In this document: positions 36,112 to 45,862 of the stretch, piece by piece
Layout: each line of letters starts with the position of its first letter
How positions within the stretch are numbered: the first letter of the stretch is position 1
From: an uncultured Rivibacter sp.
GTDB taxonomy: Bacteria > Pseudomonadota > Gammaproteobacteria > Burkholderiales > Burkholderiaceae
NCBI GenBank assembly: GCA_946480925.1
Contig: CAMLLU010000015.1
Span: 27,787-91,786, forward strand
Length of the DNA stretch: 64,000 nucleotides
Direction of reading: 5' to 3'
Program-made: the position numbers and the translations under genes
Notes under the pieces: generated by a model
What the model saw: only the letters and a program-made list of their open reading frames with translations
The model's database searches: none
Told to the model about the DNA's origin: nothing

Positions 36112-37752
36112 ATGGACACGATTTGGCACACATTTGGCAGGCGTGATTGGCTGCTCGCCGCCTCGGCGCTGGCGTTGACGCCCGGGGGATGGGCAAAGCC
36201 TCCCGCATCCACAGGTCCGAAGGTGCAGCTGAGCCAGTACCTGACCGAGCCGGGGACCGACGACACCGACGCGTTCGTAGCAGCACTGAAGGCTGCCGTG
36301 GGTGGCACGCTTGTCGTGCCCGCCATCGAGTTGACGCTGCGACCAGTGATGGTGCCGTCCAACGTGCGCATCGAACTGGCATCTGGCACGGTGCTGAAGG
36401 CCAAATCAGGCTTCGGCCGCAATGACCGGCTGCTCAACATCACCAACGCGTCGAACGTCACCATCATCGGCAATGGCGCGACGGTGCAGATGCCAAAATC
36501 CGAATACCAGGAAGGTGAGCAGCGCCACGGGGTGTTCATCTTCGGCAGCTCCGACGTGCAGATCCACGATCTGGTGTCGCGCGACAGCGGTGGCGACGGC
36601 TTCTACATCGGCCGCTCGGGCAAGCCCGGCACCCACAGCCGGCGCGTACTGCTCAACAACTGCCGCGCGATCAACAACCGGCGGCAGGGTCTCTCCATCG
36701 TTTCCGGGGAAGACATCGAGGTGCGCGGTGGCATCTACGAATCGACAGCCGGCACGGCGCCCCAGTACGGCGTTGACGTCGAGCCCAACAACGGAGACGA
36801 CGTCATCCGCAACGTCCGGCTCCTTGGCGTCCGGACTCGGAACAATCAAGGTGGAGGATTGCTCATCGCGCTCCAAGGTTTCGCCAGCCGCGCCGATGTC
36901 AGCGTGAACGTCGAAGTGACCGACTTCACCTCAGAGAATGACGGCTTGTCATCGGGCTGGGGTTGCGCAGGCATCCGGTTTTCCGGCTCTGGCGGCGGAG
37001 CATGGGCAAACACCGTCAGCGGCCAAGTGAAGATCCGCAACGCAAGGATCTTGAATCCAGGGCGCTCAGGCATCCGCCTGGACCGCTGGGACGCGGACCA
37101 TGCCCCGCTGGTCCAAATCGACGATGTGGAAATCGTGAATCCGGGTTCTGCGAGCGCGGGCGCCAAGGCCCCCGAAGAGCGCAGCGGTCTCGTCATCTGG
37201 GCATCGCATCTTGGAGGCGCCAATTTCGGCAACCTGCAAGCCAGCCGGGTCCGCGTGCGTGACACGCGCGGCCAGCAGCTCACCTACAGCCCTGTCTACA
37301 TCTACGGGACACCGGGCCAGAGCGGCGTAGGTCATGCGGCCCGCATCACCCTGCGCGACTGCGTCGGCGTCGGACTCAAGCCCACCAGCGGACGGGGGCA
37401 CCTGGTAGCGGCCACAGACCTCGACGAATCGAGCGTCGAATACTCGACCGAGCAAGTGGCGAGCGACGTCCCGGCCGACGACGTCGTGGCAACCCGCTCG
37501 CTGGCCGGCTACACGATCACACAGGCCTCGGGCGCCGCGATCCGCCTGCCGCCCCAGGCCACGAATCGCGGCCTGACGTGGTCGTTCCGGCCGGTGGGCA
37601 ACGGCGCGCAACTCAGGCTCCGCCCCGACCCATCGGATCGACTCAACGTCCCGGTCGACGCGACGGGCGACCTTGTGGTGCGGCCCTCGAAGCAAGGCCT
37701 GCGCGTGCGCATGGACCCGCAGGCCGGCCTCGTTTCCACGCAGACGCGCTGA
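36112..37752 (+). CDS. Secreted right-handed beta-helix protein, pectate-lyase-like
   Basis: A 546-residue exported protein. The N-terminus has a twin-arginine-like signal, RRDWLLAASALAL (10-22), ending near GWA. The body shows the parallel beta-helix pattern: SNVRIELASGTVLKAKSGF, LNITNASNVTIIGNGATV, GVFIFGSSDVQIHDLVSRDSG, and further turns RRQGLSIVSGEDIEVRGGIY and GVDVEPNNGDDVIRNVRL, as in polygalacturonase/pectate-lyase folds. This suggests a polysaccharide lyase, hydrolase or epimerase acting on the exported glycan; catalytic residues could not be fixed. It ends only 16 bp from the convergent dehydratase gene. Confidence 0.75.
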   Translation: MDTIWHTFGRRDWLLAASALALTPGGWAKPPASTGPKVQLSQYLTEPGTDDTDAFVAALKAAVGGTLVVPAIELTLRPVMVPSNVRIELASGTVLKAKSGFGRNDRLLNITNASNVTIIGNGATVQMPKSEYQEGEQRHGVFIFGSSDVQIHDLVSRDSGGDGFYIGRSGKPGTHSRRVLLNNCRAINNRRQGLSIVSGEDIEVRGGIYESTAGTAPQYGVDVEPNNGDDVIRNVRLLGVRTRNNQGGGLLIALQGFASRADVSVNVEVTDFTSENDGLSSGWGCAGIRFSGSGGGAWANTVSGQVKIRNARILNPGRSGIRLDRWDADHAPLVQIDDVEIVNPGSASAGAKAPEERSGLVIWASHLGGANFGNLQASRVRVRDTRGQQLTYSPVYIYGTPGQSGVGHAARITLRDCVGVGLKPTSGRGHLVAATDLDESSVEYSTEQVASDVPADDVVATRSLAGYTITQASGAAIRLPPQATNRGLTWSFRPVGNGAQLRLRPDPSDRLNVPVDATGDLVVRPSKQGLRVRMDPQAGLVSTQTR

Positions 37753-37768
37753 GGCCGGGGCGGCCTTC

Positions 37769-39622
37769 TCAGGCCGAAAACTCCGGCACCAGTGCACGCA
37801 GCCGGTCGCGAATGACGAGGTCGCCATGCTCACGCGCGGCACTCGCCAGCCACTCGCCGACGTCGCCGAGCGCGGCCCCCTGGTTCAGCCGCGCGATGCG
37901 CAGGCGGGGGTGCTGCGTGGGCAAGGTGCTATCGGCATCCGCCAGCAGCTCCTCATACAGCTTCTCCCCCGGCCGCAAGCCCGAGAACACGATCTGGATC
38001 TCCTCCAGCGCATGCCCCGCCATGCGAATCATGTCCTTCGCCAAGTCCACGATCCTCACCGGCTCCCCCATATCCAGCACGTACACCTGCCCCGTCTCCC
38101 CAATCGCCGCAGCCTGCAGCACCAGCCGCGCCGCCTCGGGGATGGTCATGAAATAGCGCGTGATCTCCGGGTGCGTGACCGTTACCGGCCCGCCCTTGGC
38201 GATCTGCTCCTTGAACTTGGGGATCACGCTGCCGCTGGAGCCCAGCACGTTGCCGAAGCGCACGGCCATGAAGCGGGTCTTGTAGCCCCCCTGTGCCGCG
38301 AGCTGTGATATGGCCATTTCGGCCGCACGTTTGGTCGCGCCCATCACGTTGGTGGGGTTCACCGCCTTGTCGGTGCTGATGAGCACGAAGCGCTCCACGC
38401 CGGCCTCGCCAGCGGCCTTGGCGGCGAGATAGGTACCCAGCGTGTTGTTGCGCAGTGCAGCCCAGGCGTTGTCTTCTTCCATGAGCGGCACGTGCTTGTA
38501 GGCCGCGGCGTGGAACACCACCTGCGGCTTGTGGCGTTCGAAGGTGATGCGAAGGTGCTCGGCATCCTTCACGTCGCCGATCAGCCGCACCAGCGGCAGG
38601 TGCGGGAAGCTCTCGCTCAGCTCCTGCTCGATGGTGTAGAGCGCGAACTCGCTCAGCTCGTACAGCACGATCCTGCTCGGCCCGTAGCGAGCCACTTGCC
38701 GACACAGCTCGCTGCCGATGGAGCCGCCGGCACCGGTAATCAACACCGTCTTGCCGCCCAGCGTTTCGGAGATGCCGCCTTCGTCCAGCACCACCGGCTC
38801 GCGGCCCAGCAGGTCCTCCGGCTCGATGTCGCGCACGGTGGCCACCTTGCGGCCTTCGCGCAGCTCTTCGGCTGAAGGCACGGTGAGCACGGGCAGGTGG
38901 GTCTGCGCTGCAAGGTCCAGTGCACGACGGCGCTCGGCGCCCTTGGCAGAAGGCATGGCCACCACGATGTGCGTGATGCCGTGCAGTGCCGCCCAGTGCG
39001 CTGCTGAATCGAGCGGCCCCAGCACCGGTATGCCGCTCACTCGCGCCCCCCGCTTGGCCGGGTCGTCGTCGAGCAGGCCCACCACCACCCACCCCTGGTG
39101 CTGTATGCCGACGATGAGCAGCCTTGCTGCATCGCCCGCCCCCATGACCAGTGCGCGCCGGGTTTCCAGGGCGCTGCCGGTGATGCGGCCTCGCATGTGC
39201 TCGTAGAGCATGCGGTAAGCAATGCGCACCATGCACAGGCCCATGAGGCTCACCACCGGGTGCAGCGCCAGCACGGCACGCGGCACCTTGGTGAGTTGTG
39301 CCATCAGCACCAGCACCGCCCCCACCACGCCGGCGATGAAGCACGCCACCGTGAGACGCTTCACCTCGCCAAAGCCTGAAAAGCGCCACATGCCCCTGGG
39401 CACGCCCAGCAGCACGAACACCAGCAGGTACAAGGCCACCAGGCCCAGCATCACCCACAGGTCGTAGCCGGGCCGCGCGCTGACCCAGCGTTCGAAACCC
39501 AGGCGGAACAGGTAGGTGATGTTCCAGCACGCCACGATGACCAATGCATCGATGAGCAGCGACAACGGCTGCCGCCAGGGGCGGACGCGGGTGAGAAAGC
39601 TGTCGAGCTGTTGCCAGGGCAT
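37769..39622 (-). CDS. Membrane UDP-HexNAc 4,6-dehydratase (PglF/WbpM/CapD family)
   Basis: Inner-membrane nucleotide-sugar dehydratase that makes a 4-keto-6-deoxy UDP-HexNAc. Of 617 residues, about 20-130 hold four membrane segments. A first Rossmann domain carries GAGDAARLL (161-169) and a second, catalytic one carries VLITGAGGSIGSELCRQV (293-310) and ISTDKAVNPTNVMGATKRAAEM. The full-length, membrane-bound form is like WbpM and PglF rather than the short FlaA1/PseB type. It is the last gene of the minus-strand cluster, next to a PglC-like transferase and an aminotransferase, so the product is probably a 4-amino-4,6-dideoxy sugar. Confidence 0.92.
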   Translation of the reverse strand: MPWQQLDSFLTRVRPWRQPLSLLIDALVIVACWNITYLFRLGFERWVSARPGYDLWVMLGLVALYLLVFVLLGVPRGMWRFSGFGEVKRLTVACFIAGVVGAVLVLMAQLTKVPRAVLALHPVVSLMGLCMVRIAYRMLYEHMRGRITGSALETRRALVMGAGDAARLLIVGIQHQGWVVVGLLDDDPAKRGARVSGIPVLGPLDSAAHWAALHGITHIVVAMPSAKGAERRRALDLAAQTHLPVLTVPSAEELREGRKVATVRDIEPEDLLGREPVVLDEGGISETLGGKTVLITGAGGSIGSELCRQVARYGPSRIVLYELSEFALYTIEQELSESFPHLPLVRLIGDVKDAEHLRITFERHKPQVVFHAAAYKHVPLMEEDNAWAALRNNTLGTYLAAKAAGEAGVERFVLISTDKAVNPTNVMGATKRAAEMAISQLAAQGGYKTRFMAVRFGNVLGSSGSVIPKFKEQIAKGGPVTVTHPEITRYFMTIPEAARLVLQAAAIGETGQVYVLDMGEPVRIVDLAKDMIRMAGHALEEIQIVFSGLRPGEKLYEELLADADSTLPTQHPRLRIARLNQGAALGDVGEWLASAAREHGDLVIRDRLRALVPEFSA

Positions 39623-39645
39623 GTGCTTTTCTAGTACGCCGTGCG

Positions 39646-40245
39646 TCAGCCGCGCACGAGCGTCTTGAGGGTGAGGCCGATGATGCGCAGGTCGGTGGCC
39701 AGCGACGCTTCGTCGACGTATTGCGCGGCGTATCGCAGCTTCTGCGGCATCACCACTTCGACGTATTCACGCTCGGGGTCGGCGGCCTGCGCCAGCAATT
39801 CGCTTTCGCGGCGGAATTCGAGTGAGGCCAAGTCCGTGATGCCGGGGCGCACTGAAAGCACCTTGTCGCGCAACGCCGCGGGGTATTGCGCCACGTAGCG
39901 TGGCACTTCGGGGCGCGGGCCCACCAGGCTCATGTCGCCGCGCAGCACGTCGATGAACTGCGGCAGTTCGTCGAGCTTGCTGTGGCGCAGCCATTGCCCG
40001 GCACGGGTGATGCGTGGGTCCGCCCCCACGGTGATCTGGCGGTGCGCCAGGGCTTCGTCGCTCACCATCGTGCGGAACTTGTGGATGCGGAAGAGCCGCC
40101 CATGGCGCCCCACCCTTTCCTGGCGAAAGAACACAGGCCCCGGCGAATCGAGCTTGATCCACACGGCGATGGCCAGCAGCAGCGGCAACAGCACCAGCAA
40201 GCCGATGCTTGCGAACAGCATGTCCATCAACCGCTTGGCCATCAC
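39646..40245 (-). CDS. Initiating sugar phosphotransferase, PglC/WcaJ type (bacterial sugar transferase)
   Basis: Monotopic phosphoglycosyl transferase that transfers a sugar-1-phosphate from a UDP-sugar to undecaprenyl phosphate. The 199 residues have a single hydrophobic N-terminal segment (LLVLLPLLLAIAVWI), then FFRQERVGRHGRLFRIHKFRTM, the LDELPQFIDVLRGDMSLVGPRPE core and PGITDLASLEFRRES. It has the compact PglC length, not the long WcaJ form. With the PglF-like dehydratase and an aminotransferase adjacent, a diNAcBac- or QuiNAc4N-type sugar is the likely substrate. The start may be one codon later (40242). Confidence 0.92.
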   Translation of the reverse strand: MMAKRLMDMLFASIGLLVLLPLLLAIAVWIKLDSPGPVFFRQERVGRHGRLFRIHKFRTMVSDEALAHRQITVGADPRITRAGQWLRHSKLDELPQFIDVLRGDMSLVGPRPEVPRYVAQYPAALRDKVLSVRPGITDLASLEFRRESELLAQAADPEREYVEVVMPQKLRYAAQYVDEASLATDLRIIGLTLKTLVRG

Positions 40246-40252
40246 GCGCGCG

Positions 40253-41416
40253 TCAGCGGGTCAGCAGCGCTTCGCGTGCGGCAGCCGCAACGCGCTGTAC
40301 GTCGGCCTCAGTCATGCGGGTGTAGAGCGGCAAGCTCACCATGCGCTCATACGCTCGCTGGCTGTGCGGAAACTGCTGCGGCTGCAGGCCGTAGCGTTCA
40401 CGCCAGTAGGGGTGCAGGTGCAGTGGGATGTAGTGCACGCTGCAGCCGATGCCGGCAGCAAACAACCGCTCGATGAACACGTCGCGCGTGACCGGCGCAT
40501 CGCCGGCCAGCCGCACCACGCACAAGTGCCACGAGTGCACCTCGCCTTCGGCCGGCTCGGGCGGCAGCACCAGCGGCAGGCCGGCCAGCGCCTCACGGTA
40601 TTGCGCGGCCAGCGCCTCGCGCTTCTGCTGGAAGGCATGCGCACGCTTGAGCTGCTGCAGCCCCAATGCCGCGGCAATGTCGGTGAGGTTGTACTTGAAC
40701 CCCGGCGCCACGATCTCGTAGTACCAGCTCGGCACCTTGGCGGTGAAGCGGTCGAACGCATCGCGGTTCATGCCGTGCAGGCGCATCACCTTCGCACGCT
40801 TGGCAAGCTCCGGGTCGCGGGTGACCAGCATGCCGCCTTCGCCGGTGGTGATGGTCTTGTTGGCGTAGAAGCTGAAGACGGTGGCGTCGCTTTGCAGCGT
40901 GCCCACCAGCTGACCGCCCACAGTGGTGGGGAGCGCGTGTGCGGCGTCTTCCACCACCTTGAGGCCGTGCTTGCGTGCAATGGCCAAGATCGCCGGCATG
41001 TCGGCCGCCAGGCCCGCGTAGTGCACGGGCATGATGCACTTGGTGCGCGGCGTGATGGCCGCTTCCACGGCCTTGGGGTCGATGTTCAGCGTGGTGGGGT
41101 CGATGTCCACCAGCTTGACGTCGGCGCCCAGGTAGCGCACCACTTCGGCCGTGGCGGTGAAGGTATGCGTGGTGGTAATGACCTCGTCACCAGCGCCGAT
41201 GCCCAGCGCCTCGAGCGCGAGGTGCAGGCCGGCGGTGGCCGAATTGACGGCGATGGATTCGAGTGACGGATCCCCCAGGAACTCAGTGAACGCCTGCTCG
41301 AAGCGCTTGGCCTTCGGGCCGGTGGTCACCCAGCCGGACCTCAGCGTGTCCACCACCTCGGCGATCTCTTCGTCGCCGATCTCGGGCAGTGCAAAAGGCA
41401 AGAAAGATGGGGTCAT
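40253..41416 (-). CDS. DegT/DnrJ/EryC1/StrS sugar aminotransferase
   Basis: PLP enzyme that aminates a keto sugar nucleotide. The start at ATG 41416 ([18 protein letters not shown]) overlaps the upstream methyltransferase stop as ATGA and gives 387 residues. The PLP lysine is in [29 protein letters not shown] and [15 protein letters not shown] are family motifs. Placed beside the PglF-like dehydratase it resembles PglE/PseC-type C4 aminotransferases. A second, different aminotransferase (WbpE-like) lies at 49146-50270. A dedicated PglD-type acetyltransferase is not adjacent. Confidence 0.92.
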   Translation of the reverse strand: MTPSFLPFALPEIGDEEIAEVVDTLRSGWVTTGPKAKRFEQAFTEFLGDPSLESIAVNSATAGLHLALEALGIGAGDEVITTTHTFTATAEVVRYLGADVKLVDIDPTTLNIDPKAVEAAITPRTKCIMPVHYAGLAADMPAILAIARKHGLKVVEDAAHALPTTVGGQLVGTLQSDATVFSFYANKTITTGEGGMLVTRDPELAKRAKVMRLHGMNRDAFDRFTAKVPSWYYEIVAPGFKYNLTDIAAALGLQQLKRAHAFQQKREALAAQYREALAGLPLVLPPEPAEGEVHSWHLCVVRLAGDAPVTRDVFIERLFAAGIGCSVHYIPLHLHPYWRERYGLQPQQFPHSQRAYERMVSLPLYTRMTEADVQRVAAAAREALLTR

Positions 41417-42135
41417 CGTGGTGCTTGCGGCAGCGGCTTCGCGATCCAGCACAGTGCATGCGTGCGCAGCATGGGCAGTGCGTTGGCCAAAGTGTAGAGC
41501 GGAGGGTGCACGCGGCAGAGCTGGCGCGCCAGCGGCGGAGCCAGCGTCACGCGGCGCGCGCTGATCCGCGCCTGAGGAAACAGCTCGCGGATGCGGCGCA
41601 GTGGCACTCCCCGCACATCGCGATTGCGGGGGTTGTCGTAGGTGAAGTCATACCAGAGCACGGCGCCGCCGGGCTTGAGCCATCGCCACATGGCTTGCGC
41701 CAGGCGCTGCTGCAGGGTGGCATCGAGGATGGAGCTGAACACCGTGAACTGCACGACGATGTCCAGCGACGCGTCTTGCAGTTGCAGTGCGGTGGCATCG
41801 CCGCAGTGCAGCGTGGTCGCGGCCGGCAAGCGCTCACGCGCCAGCGCCAGCCGGTTTGGCTGCAAGTCGTTGCCGGCCAGCCGGCCGGGCTCGGCACCGA
41901 GCAGCAACAGCTCCAGCAGGTTGTTGCCGGTGCCGCAGCCGACTTCAAGAACGTCGAGCCCGGCCAGCGTGGTGTGCCCCGCGGCCCGCAGCAGCTCGGC
42001 CATCGAGCGGTTGCGCTCGAGCACGCGAAGCACGACGTCGGCACTCAGGGGCGCATACCGCTGTGGCTCGATCGACTCGCGCCGACGATAGCGCTCGCGA
42101 ATCGCCTCGAGCTCTTGCTGGTCGCCGCTCGTCAT
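41413..42135 (-). CDS. Class I SAM-dependent methyltransferase
   Basis: A 240-residue Rossmann methyltransferase. Motif I is [21 protein letters not shown], motif II region [15 protein letters not shown], and [15 protein letters not shown] gives motif IV. The C-terminus ([30 protein letters not shown]) is typical of methyltransferases encoded in surface-polysaccharide clusters. It overlaps the aminotransferase gene by four bases and follows a GT4 gene by two. It probably caps or decorates the glycan. Confidence 0.82.
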   Translation of the reverse strand: MTSGDQQELEAIRERYRRRESIEPQRYAPLSADVVLRVLERNRSMAELLRAAGHTTLAGLDVLEVGCGTGNNLLELLLLGAEPGRLAGNDLQPNRLALARERLPAATTLHCGDATALQLQDASLDIVVQFTVFSSILDATLQQRLAQAMWRWLKPGGAVLWYDFTYDNPRNRDVRGVPLRRIRELFPQARISARRVTLAPPLARQLCRVHPPLYTLANALPMLRTHALCWIAKPLPQAPR

Positions 42136-42137
42136 GG

Positions 42138-43367
42138 TTAGCTCTGCAGCGCCGCCAGGAAGCGCCGGGCCAGTACCGGATAGACGTGATGCGACTCGAC
42201 GTACTGCCGGCCGGCGCTGCCCATCCGCTCACGTTCTTCGGGCGCCGTGCGGCCCAGGTGCCGTATCGCCTCGGCCAGCGCCGTCGCGTCTTCAGCGGCG
42301 ATGGAGAAACCACAGCCGGCCTCGCCAACTGGGTCGTTGCCGGCTTCGATCGCGCAGATCACCGGTCGCGCGGCCATCATGTAGTCCATCAGCTTGTTCG
42401 GGCTGATGCCGAAGCGGAACAGCGACTGGCGCTGCAGGCCGATGTACAACACGTCGACCGAGCGCAGCAGCACAGGAATGGCCGCCTTCGGCACGGCGTC
42501 CAGCACCTTCACGTTGTGCAGCGACTCGGCAGCCGCGCGCGTGCGCAGGGCTTCCTTCTCCGGACCGGTACCCACCATCAGCAGCGTCACGGGTTGATCG
42601 CGCAACTGGGCTGCAGCGTCGAGCATCGAGTGCAGCGCATTGGCGATGCCGTGCGCGCCGGCATAGGCAACGATCAGATGTCCCTGCGCACGGGCCGTGA
42701 CAATGGCCTGCGCATGGGCTTGCGGCAGTGCCGCGGCTACGTCATCAGACCACTCGTCCGGGTCGATTCCGTTGGGCACGTAGACGAACTTTCCCTCGGC
42801 CATACCATGCGAGCACAGGTGCTCGTCGGCGCGCGGCAGCATCGACACCACCACATCGGCATTGCGGCAGGCCGTGTTCTCTGCATGCTGCAGCAGCATG
42901 ATGAACGGGTGCCGCCGCGACATGCCGCCCAGCTCGATGGGCGACAGCGGCCACAGGTCATGCACTTCCCACACGAGTTTGGCGCGGTGATGGCGCGCAA
43001 TGCCTCGCGCCACGTAGATGTCCAGCGGGTAAGTCGATGACGCGATCACCACGTCGGGGATTCCGTTGAGCCAGGTGCGCCACTGGCGCAGCCGCCGCAA
43101 GAAGGCAAAGATGTTGACGACCCGGCCCACGCCGTTGCCGTGGTAACCGGGCGTGGCACACCAGACGAAGCGGATGCCGTCGATCCATTCTTCGCGGAAA
43201 GCCTCATCGCCGACCACCGGCTGCTTGCTGCGCACATGCGACTGCGAGGCAGCGACGATGGTTACCTGATGTCCGGCGCGCACCCATTCACGCGCCAGGT
43301 AGTAGGGCCGGAACTCCATGCCGTAGGCCGGCCCACCCGCGTAGTGGTTGATGTAGAGGATGTTCAC
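42138..43367 (-). CDS. Glycosyltransferase family 4 (WbuB-like)
   Basis: GT-B transferase of 409 residues. The N-terminus MNILYINHYAGGPAYGMEFRPYYLAREWVRAGHQV is the pattern of WbuB-type L-fucosamine/HexNAc transferases. The donor domain includes LIVAYAGAHGIANALHSMLDAA, LLMVGTGPEKEALRTRA and LFRFGISPNKLMDYMMAARPVICAIEAG (family-specific version of the nucleotide-sugar motif). Its start overlaps the wbpI-like stop as ATGA. Confidence 0.88.
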   Translation of the reverse strand: MNILYINHYAGGPAYGMEFRPYYLAREWVRAGHQVTIVAASQSHVRSKQPVVGDEAFREEWIDGIRFVWCATPGYHGNGVGRVVNIFAFLRRLRQWRTWLNGIPDVVIASSTYPLDIYVARGIARHHRAKLVWEVHDLWPLSPIELGGMSRRHPFIMLLQHAENTACRNADVVVSMLPRADEHLCSHGMAEGKFVYVPNGIDPDEWSDDVAAALPQAHAQAIVTARAQGHLIVAYAGAHGIANALHSMLDAAAQLRDQPVTLLMVGTGPEKEALRTRAAAESLHNVKVLDAVPKAAIPVLLRSVDVLYIGLQRQSLFRFGISPNKLMDYMMAARPVICAIEAGNDPVGEAGCGFSIAAEDATALAEAIRHLGRTAPEERERMGSAGRQYVESHHVYPVLARRFLAALQS

Positions 43368-44452
43368 GAGCCGACGTCACCCCGCATGCGGTCGACGATC
43401 TGCTGAGAGGCTTGGCCGTCACCATAGGGGTGCTCTTCACGGCCGCGTGTACCGATGGCTGAAACGATCGCTGCCGCGACACCATCGGCGTCCAGCGGCG
43501 GCGCCAGCCGGTTCCAGCCCAGCTGAACGAGTTCGACCCATTCGGTTTCGTCACGAAGCGTGATGCACGGCACCTGGAAGAAGAACGCTTCCTTCTGCAC
43601 ACCGCCCGAGTCGGTGGCGATCGCGCACGCGCTGCTTTCGAGCATGACCATGTCGAGATAGCCGACCGGGTCGATCAGCCTCGCGCGGCCGCTGGCCAGC
43701 AGCGCCGCACCGCGCGCCTGGATCGCCTTGCGCGTGCGGGGATGCACGGGCCAGACGATGTCGCGGCTGGCAGCCACTTGCGTGAGCGCCCGCAGGATCA
43801 CATCGAGCCGCGCCGGGTCGTCGGTGTTTTCGGCACGATGTACGGTGACAAGCACGAACTCGCCCTTCACCACGCCCAGCCTGTCGAGCACTGACGAGTG
43901 GGTTTGCGCACGGTTGCGGAACCGCAGCGAGGCGTCGAGCATCACGTCGCCCACCAGCATGCAGGTATCGTTGGCGAGGCCCTCGTGGGCGAGGTTGCGC
44001 ATCGCCGTGTCGGTGGGCGCAAACAGCCAGCGGCTGATGTGATCGACCAGTACGCGATTGATCTCCTCGGGCATGTGCCGGTTGAACGAGCGCAGGCCGG
44101 CCTCGACATGGGCCACAGGAATGTGCAGTTTGGCCGCTGCCAGCGCACCGGCGAGCGTGGAGTTGGTGTCGCCGTACACGAGCACGGCATCGGGTTTCTC
44201 TGCCAGCAGCAACTGTTCGATACCGGCAAGTTGGGCTCCGGTCATCTGCCCATGCGACCCACCGCCGATGCCAAGATTCCATGTAGGTGCGGGAATGCCC
44301 AGCTCACGGAAAAAGACCTCGGACATGTTGTCATCGAAATGCTGGCCAGTGTGCAGGAGGCGTTCGCTTGCGCCTTCACGGACAAGGACGGCACTCACGG
44401 CTGCAGCCTTGATGAATTGCGGGCGGGCCCCCACAACGGTGATGATGTTCAT
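43364..44452 (-). CDS. UDP-N-acetylglucosamine(-uronate) 2-epimerase, WbpI/WecB family
   Basis: Non-hydrolysing 2-epimerase that flips gluco to manno configuration. ATG 44452 (MNIITVVGARPQFIKAAAVSAVL) gives 362 residues. It has HTGQHFDDNMSEVFFRELGIP, VLVYGDTNSTLAGALAAAKL, HVEAGLRSFNRHMPEEINR and ATDSGGVQKEAFFFQVPCITLRD. The GARPQFIK start, rather than GTRPEAIK, and the presence of WbpB-, WbpE- and WbpD-like genes upstream favour the WbpI role, acting on UDP-GlcNAc(3NAc)A, over plain WecB. The 159-bp gap upstream shows no gene. Confidence 0.88.
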   Translation of the reverse strand: MNIITVVGARPQFIKAAAVSAVLVREGASERLLHTGQHFDDNMSEVFFRELGIPAPTWNLGIGGGSHGQMTGAQLAGIEQLLLAEKPDAVLVYGDTNSTLAGALAAAKLHIPVAHVEAGLRSFNRHMPEEINRVLVDHISRWLFAPTDTAMRNLAHEGLANDTCMLVGDVMLDASLRFRNRAQTHSSVLDRLGVVKGEFVLVTVHRAENTDDPARLDVILRALTQVAASRDIVWPVHPRTRKAIQARGAALLASGRARLIDPVGYLDMVMLESSACAIATDSGGVQKEAFFFQVPCITLRDETEWVELVQLGWNRLAPPLDADGVAAAIVSAIGTRGREEHPYGDGQASQQIVDRMRGDVGS

Positions 44453-44611
44453 GCGTAATTCTCGAATGCGCAGCGGGGCATCGTCGTCCGTGATCCGTCG
44501 GTCGCAACGGCGCAATCGGTCACGGCGTGAAATCCTGCCACGGGGCAATCACTGCGGCTAGTCTTCGACGGCGCGGCAGATGGGCCAATGGGCAATGTCA
44601 CATGCTGAGGA

Positions 44612-45712
44612 TCATCGGGGGGCGGCTCTTGTAGCTGCCTGACGATATGCCTTTTCCATGGTTTCCACGCTGTGCGCCCAGTCATAAGTTTGCAAAACGC
44701 GCTCGCGACCGCGACCGCCAAGCCTCGCACGAAGCGTTCCGTCCAGCACGAGGCGCGTCAAGGCGGCCTGCAACGCATCAACGTCGTCGCGCGGCACGAC
44801 AAAACCGGTATCGCCATCCAACACGACCTCTGGAAGCCCACCCACATCGGAAACAACCACCGGAAGGCCGCAGGCGCTGGCTTCGATCACGGCAACACCA
44901 AAACTCTCGCTATCGAGGCGGCTCGGCGCCGCATAGATATCCAGCTTGTTCAGCCACCGAGGCACATCGGCATGCGGTACAGCTCCGACAAAGGTCGTTG
45001 CCTCTGCGATGCCGAGCTCCCGCGCGAGTTCCTTCAGATCTGATTCCTGCTCGCCACTGCCAACGACAAGCAGCCTGCACGGTTGCGCCACCCCTCGCAA
45101 TCGCACGTCTTTCTGCACCCCGGCGAACGCCCGCAGCAGCAGGTCGATTCCATATTTCGGTGCGAGCGTCTTGACTGTGCCAAGCGTCACGTGGCTGTCG
45201 TCACGCGCGTTGAAGTCGGGCACGAATTGAGACAAATCAACACCAAACGGCGTCACAACAATGCTCTCGATGCGCGGTATCAAACGGCGCACCTGCATCG
45301 CCATGGCCTGGCTGGTACTTGCGATCAACGTCGCGCGGCGAAGATTGAAGCGAATGAGCGCGCCCTTTATGCGACCTTCGTATGGAAAGTCGTACACATC
45401 GCTGCCCCACACAGACAGCAGCAGTGGACGAACACCGCACAGTGCGGCAGTAGTGCCGTAGCCGCTTGCATAGTGTGCGTTGAGAACATCGGGACGCCAG
45501 CGCCGCAGCGCACAACGCACACTCCACGCATTGAGAAAGTAACCCGGCATCCCGCGATGCGGCAGCACGATAACTTCCGCTGACTCCGGCAGCAAAGCTG
45601 GCTTGCAAGGGTGCTGCGTCAACACACACACCGCGTGGCCACGGTCCGCCAACGCGCGCGCCCAGCGCTGCAGGTGGATAGAGCTGGCCGGCCCGAGCAA
45701 TGCGATGCGCAT
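44612..45712 (-). CDS. Glycosyltransferase family 4
   Basis: GT-B transferase of 366 residues from ATG 45712 (MRIALLGPASSIHLQRWARALADRGH); the frame continues to 45850 but that part is not family-like. The acceptor domain has LNAHYASGYGTTAALCGVRPLLLSVWGSDVYDFP. The donor domain has KYGIDLLLRAFAGVQK, LLVVGSGEQESDLKELAREL and APSRLDSESFGVAVIEASACGLPVVVSDVGG with the E-x7-E pair. A 150-bp gap separates it from the upstream methyltransferase gene. Confidence 0.9.
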   Translation of the reverse strand: MRIALLGPASSIHLQRWARALADRGHAVCVLTQHPCKPALLPESAEVIVLPHRGMPGYFLNAWSVRCALRRWRPDVLNAHYASGYGTTAALCGVRPLLLSVWGSDVYDFPYEGRIKGALIRFNLRRATLIASTSQAMAMQVRRLIPRIESIVVTPFGVDLSQFVPDFNARDDSHVTLGTVKTLAPKYGIDLLLRAFAGVQKDVRLRGVAQPCRLLVVGSGEQESDLKELARELGIAEATTFVGAVPHADVPRWLNKLDIYAAPSRLDSESFGVAVIEASACGLPVVVSDVGGLPEVVLDGDTGFVVPRDDVDALQAALTRLVLDGTLRARLGGRGRERVLQTYDWAHSVETMEKAYRQAATRAAPR

Positions 45713-45862
45713 CATGACAATACCCACTCGCCGGCTTCGCCTCGCGAGGCTGGCTCGCCTCGAGAATGTGGTCGCGAGACTGCAAGTGCACTGGCTTTCG
45801 GATGAGGCAAGGCAACGTGCGAGCGTGACTTGGTTTTGTAGTTCCTGCACATCGTCAGCTGC

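Noticed and set aside
43364..44452. Naming the 2-epimerase wecB
   Set aside because: The GARPQFIK start and WbpB/D/E-like neighbours fit the WbpI role better; wecB remains possible but not supported by context.
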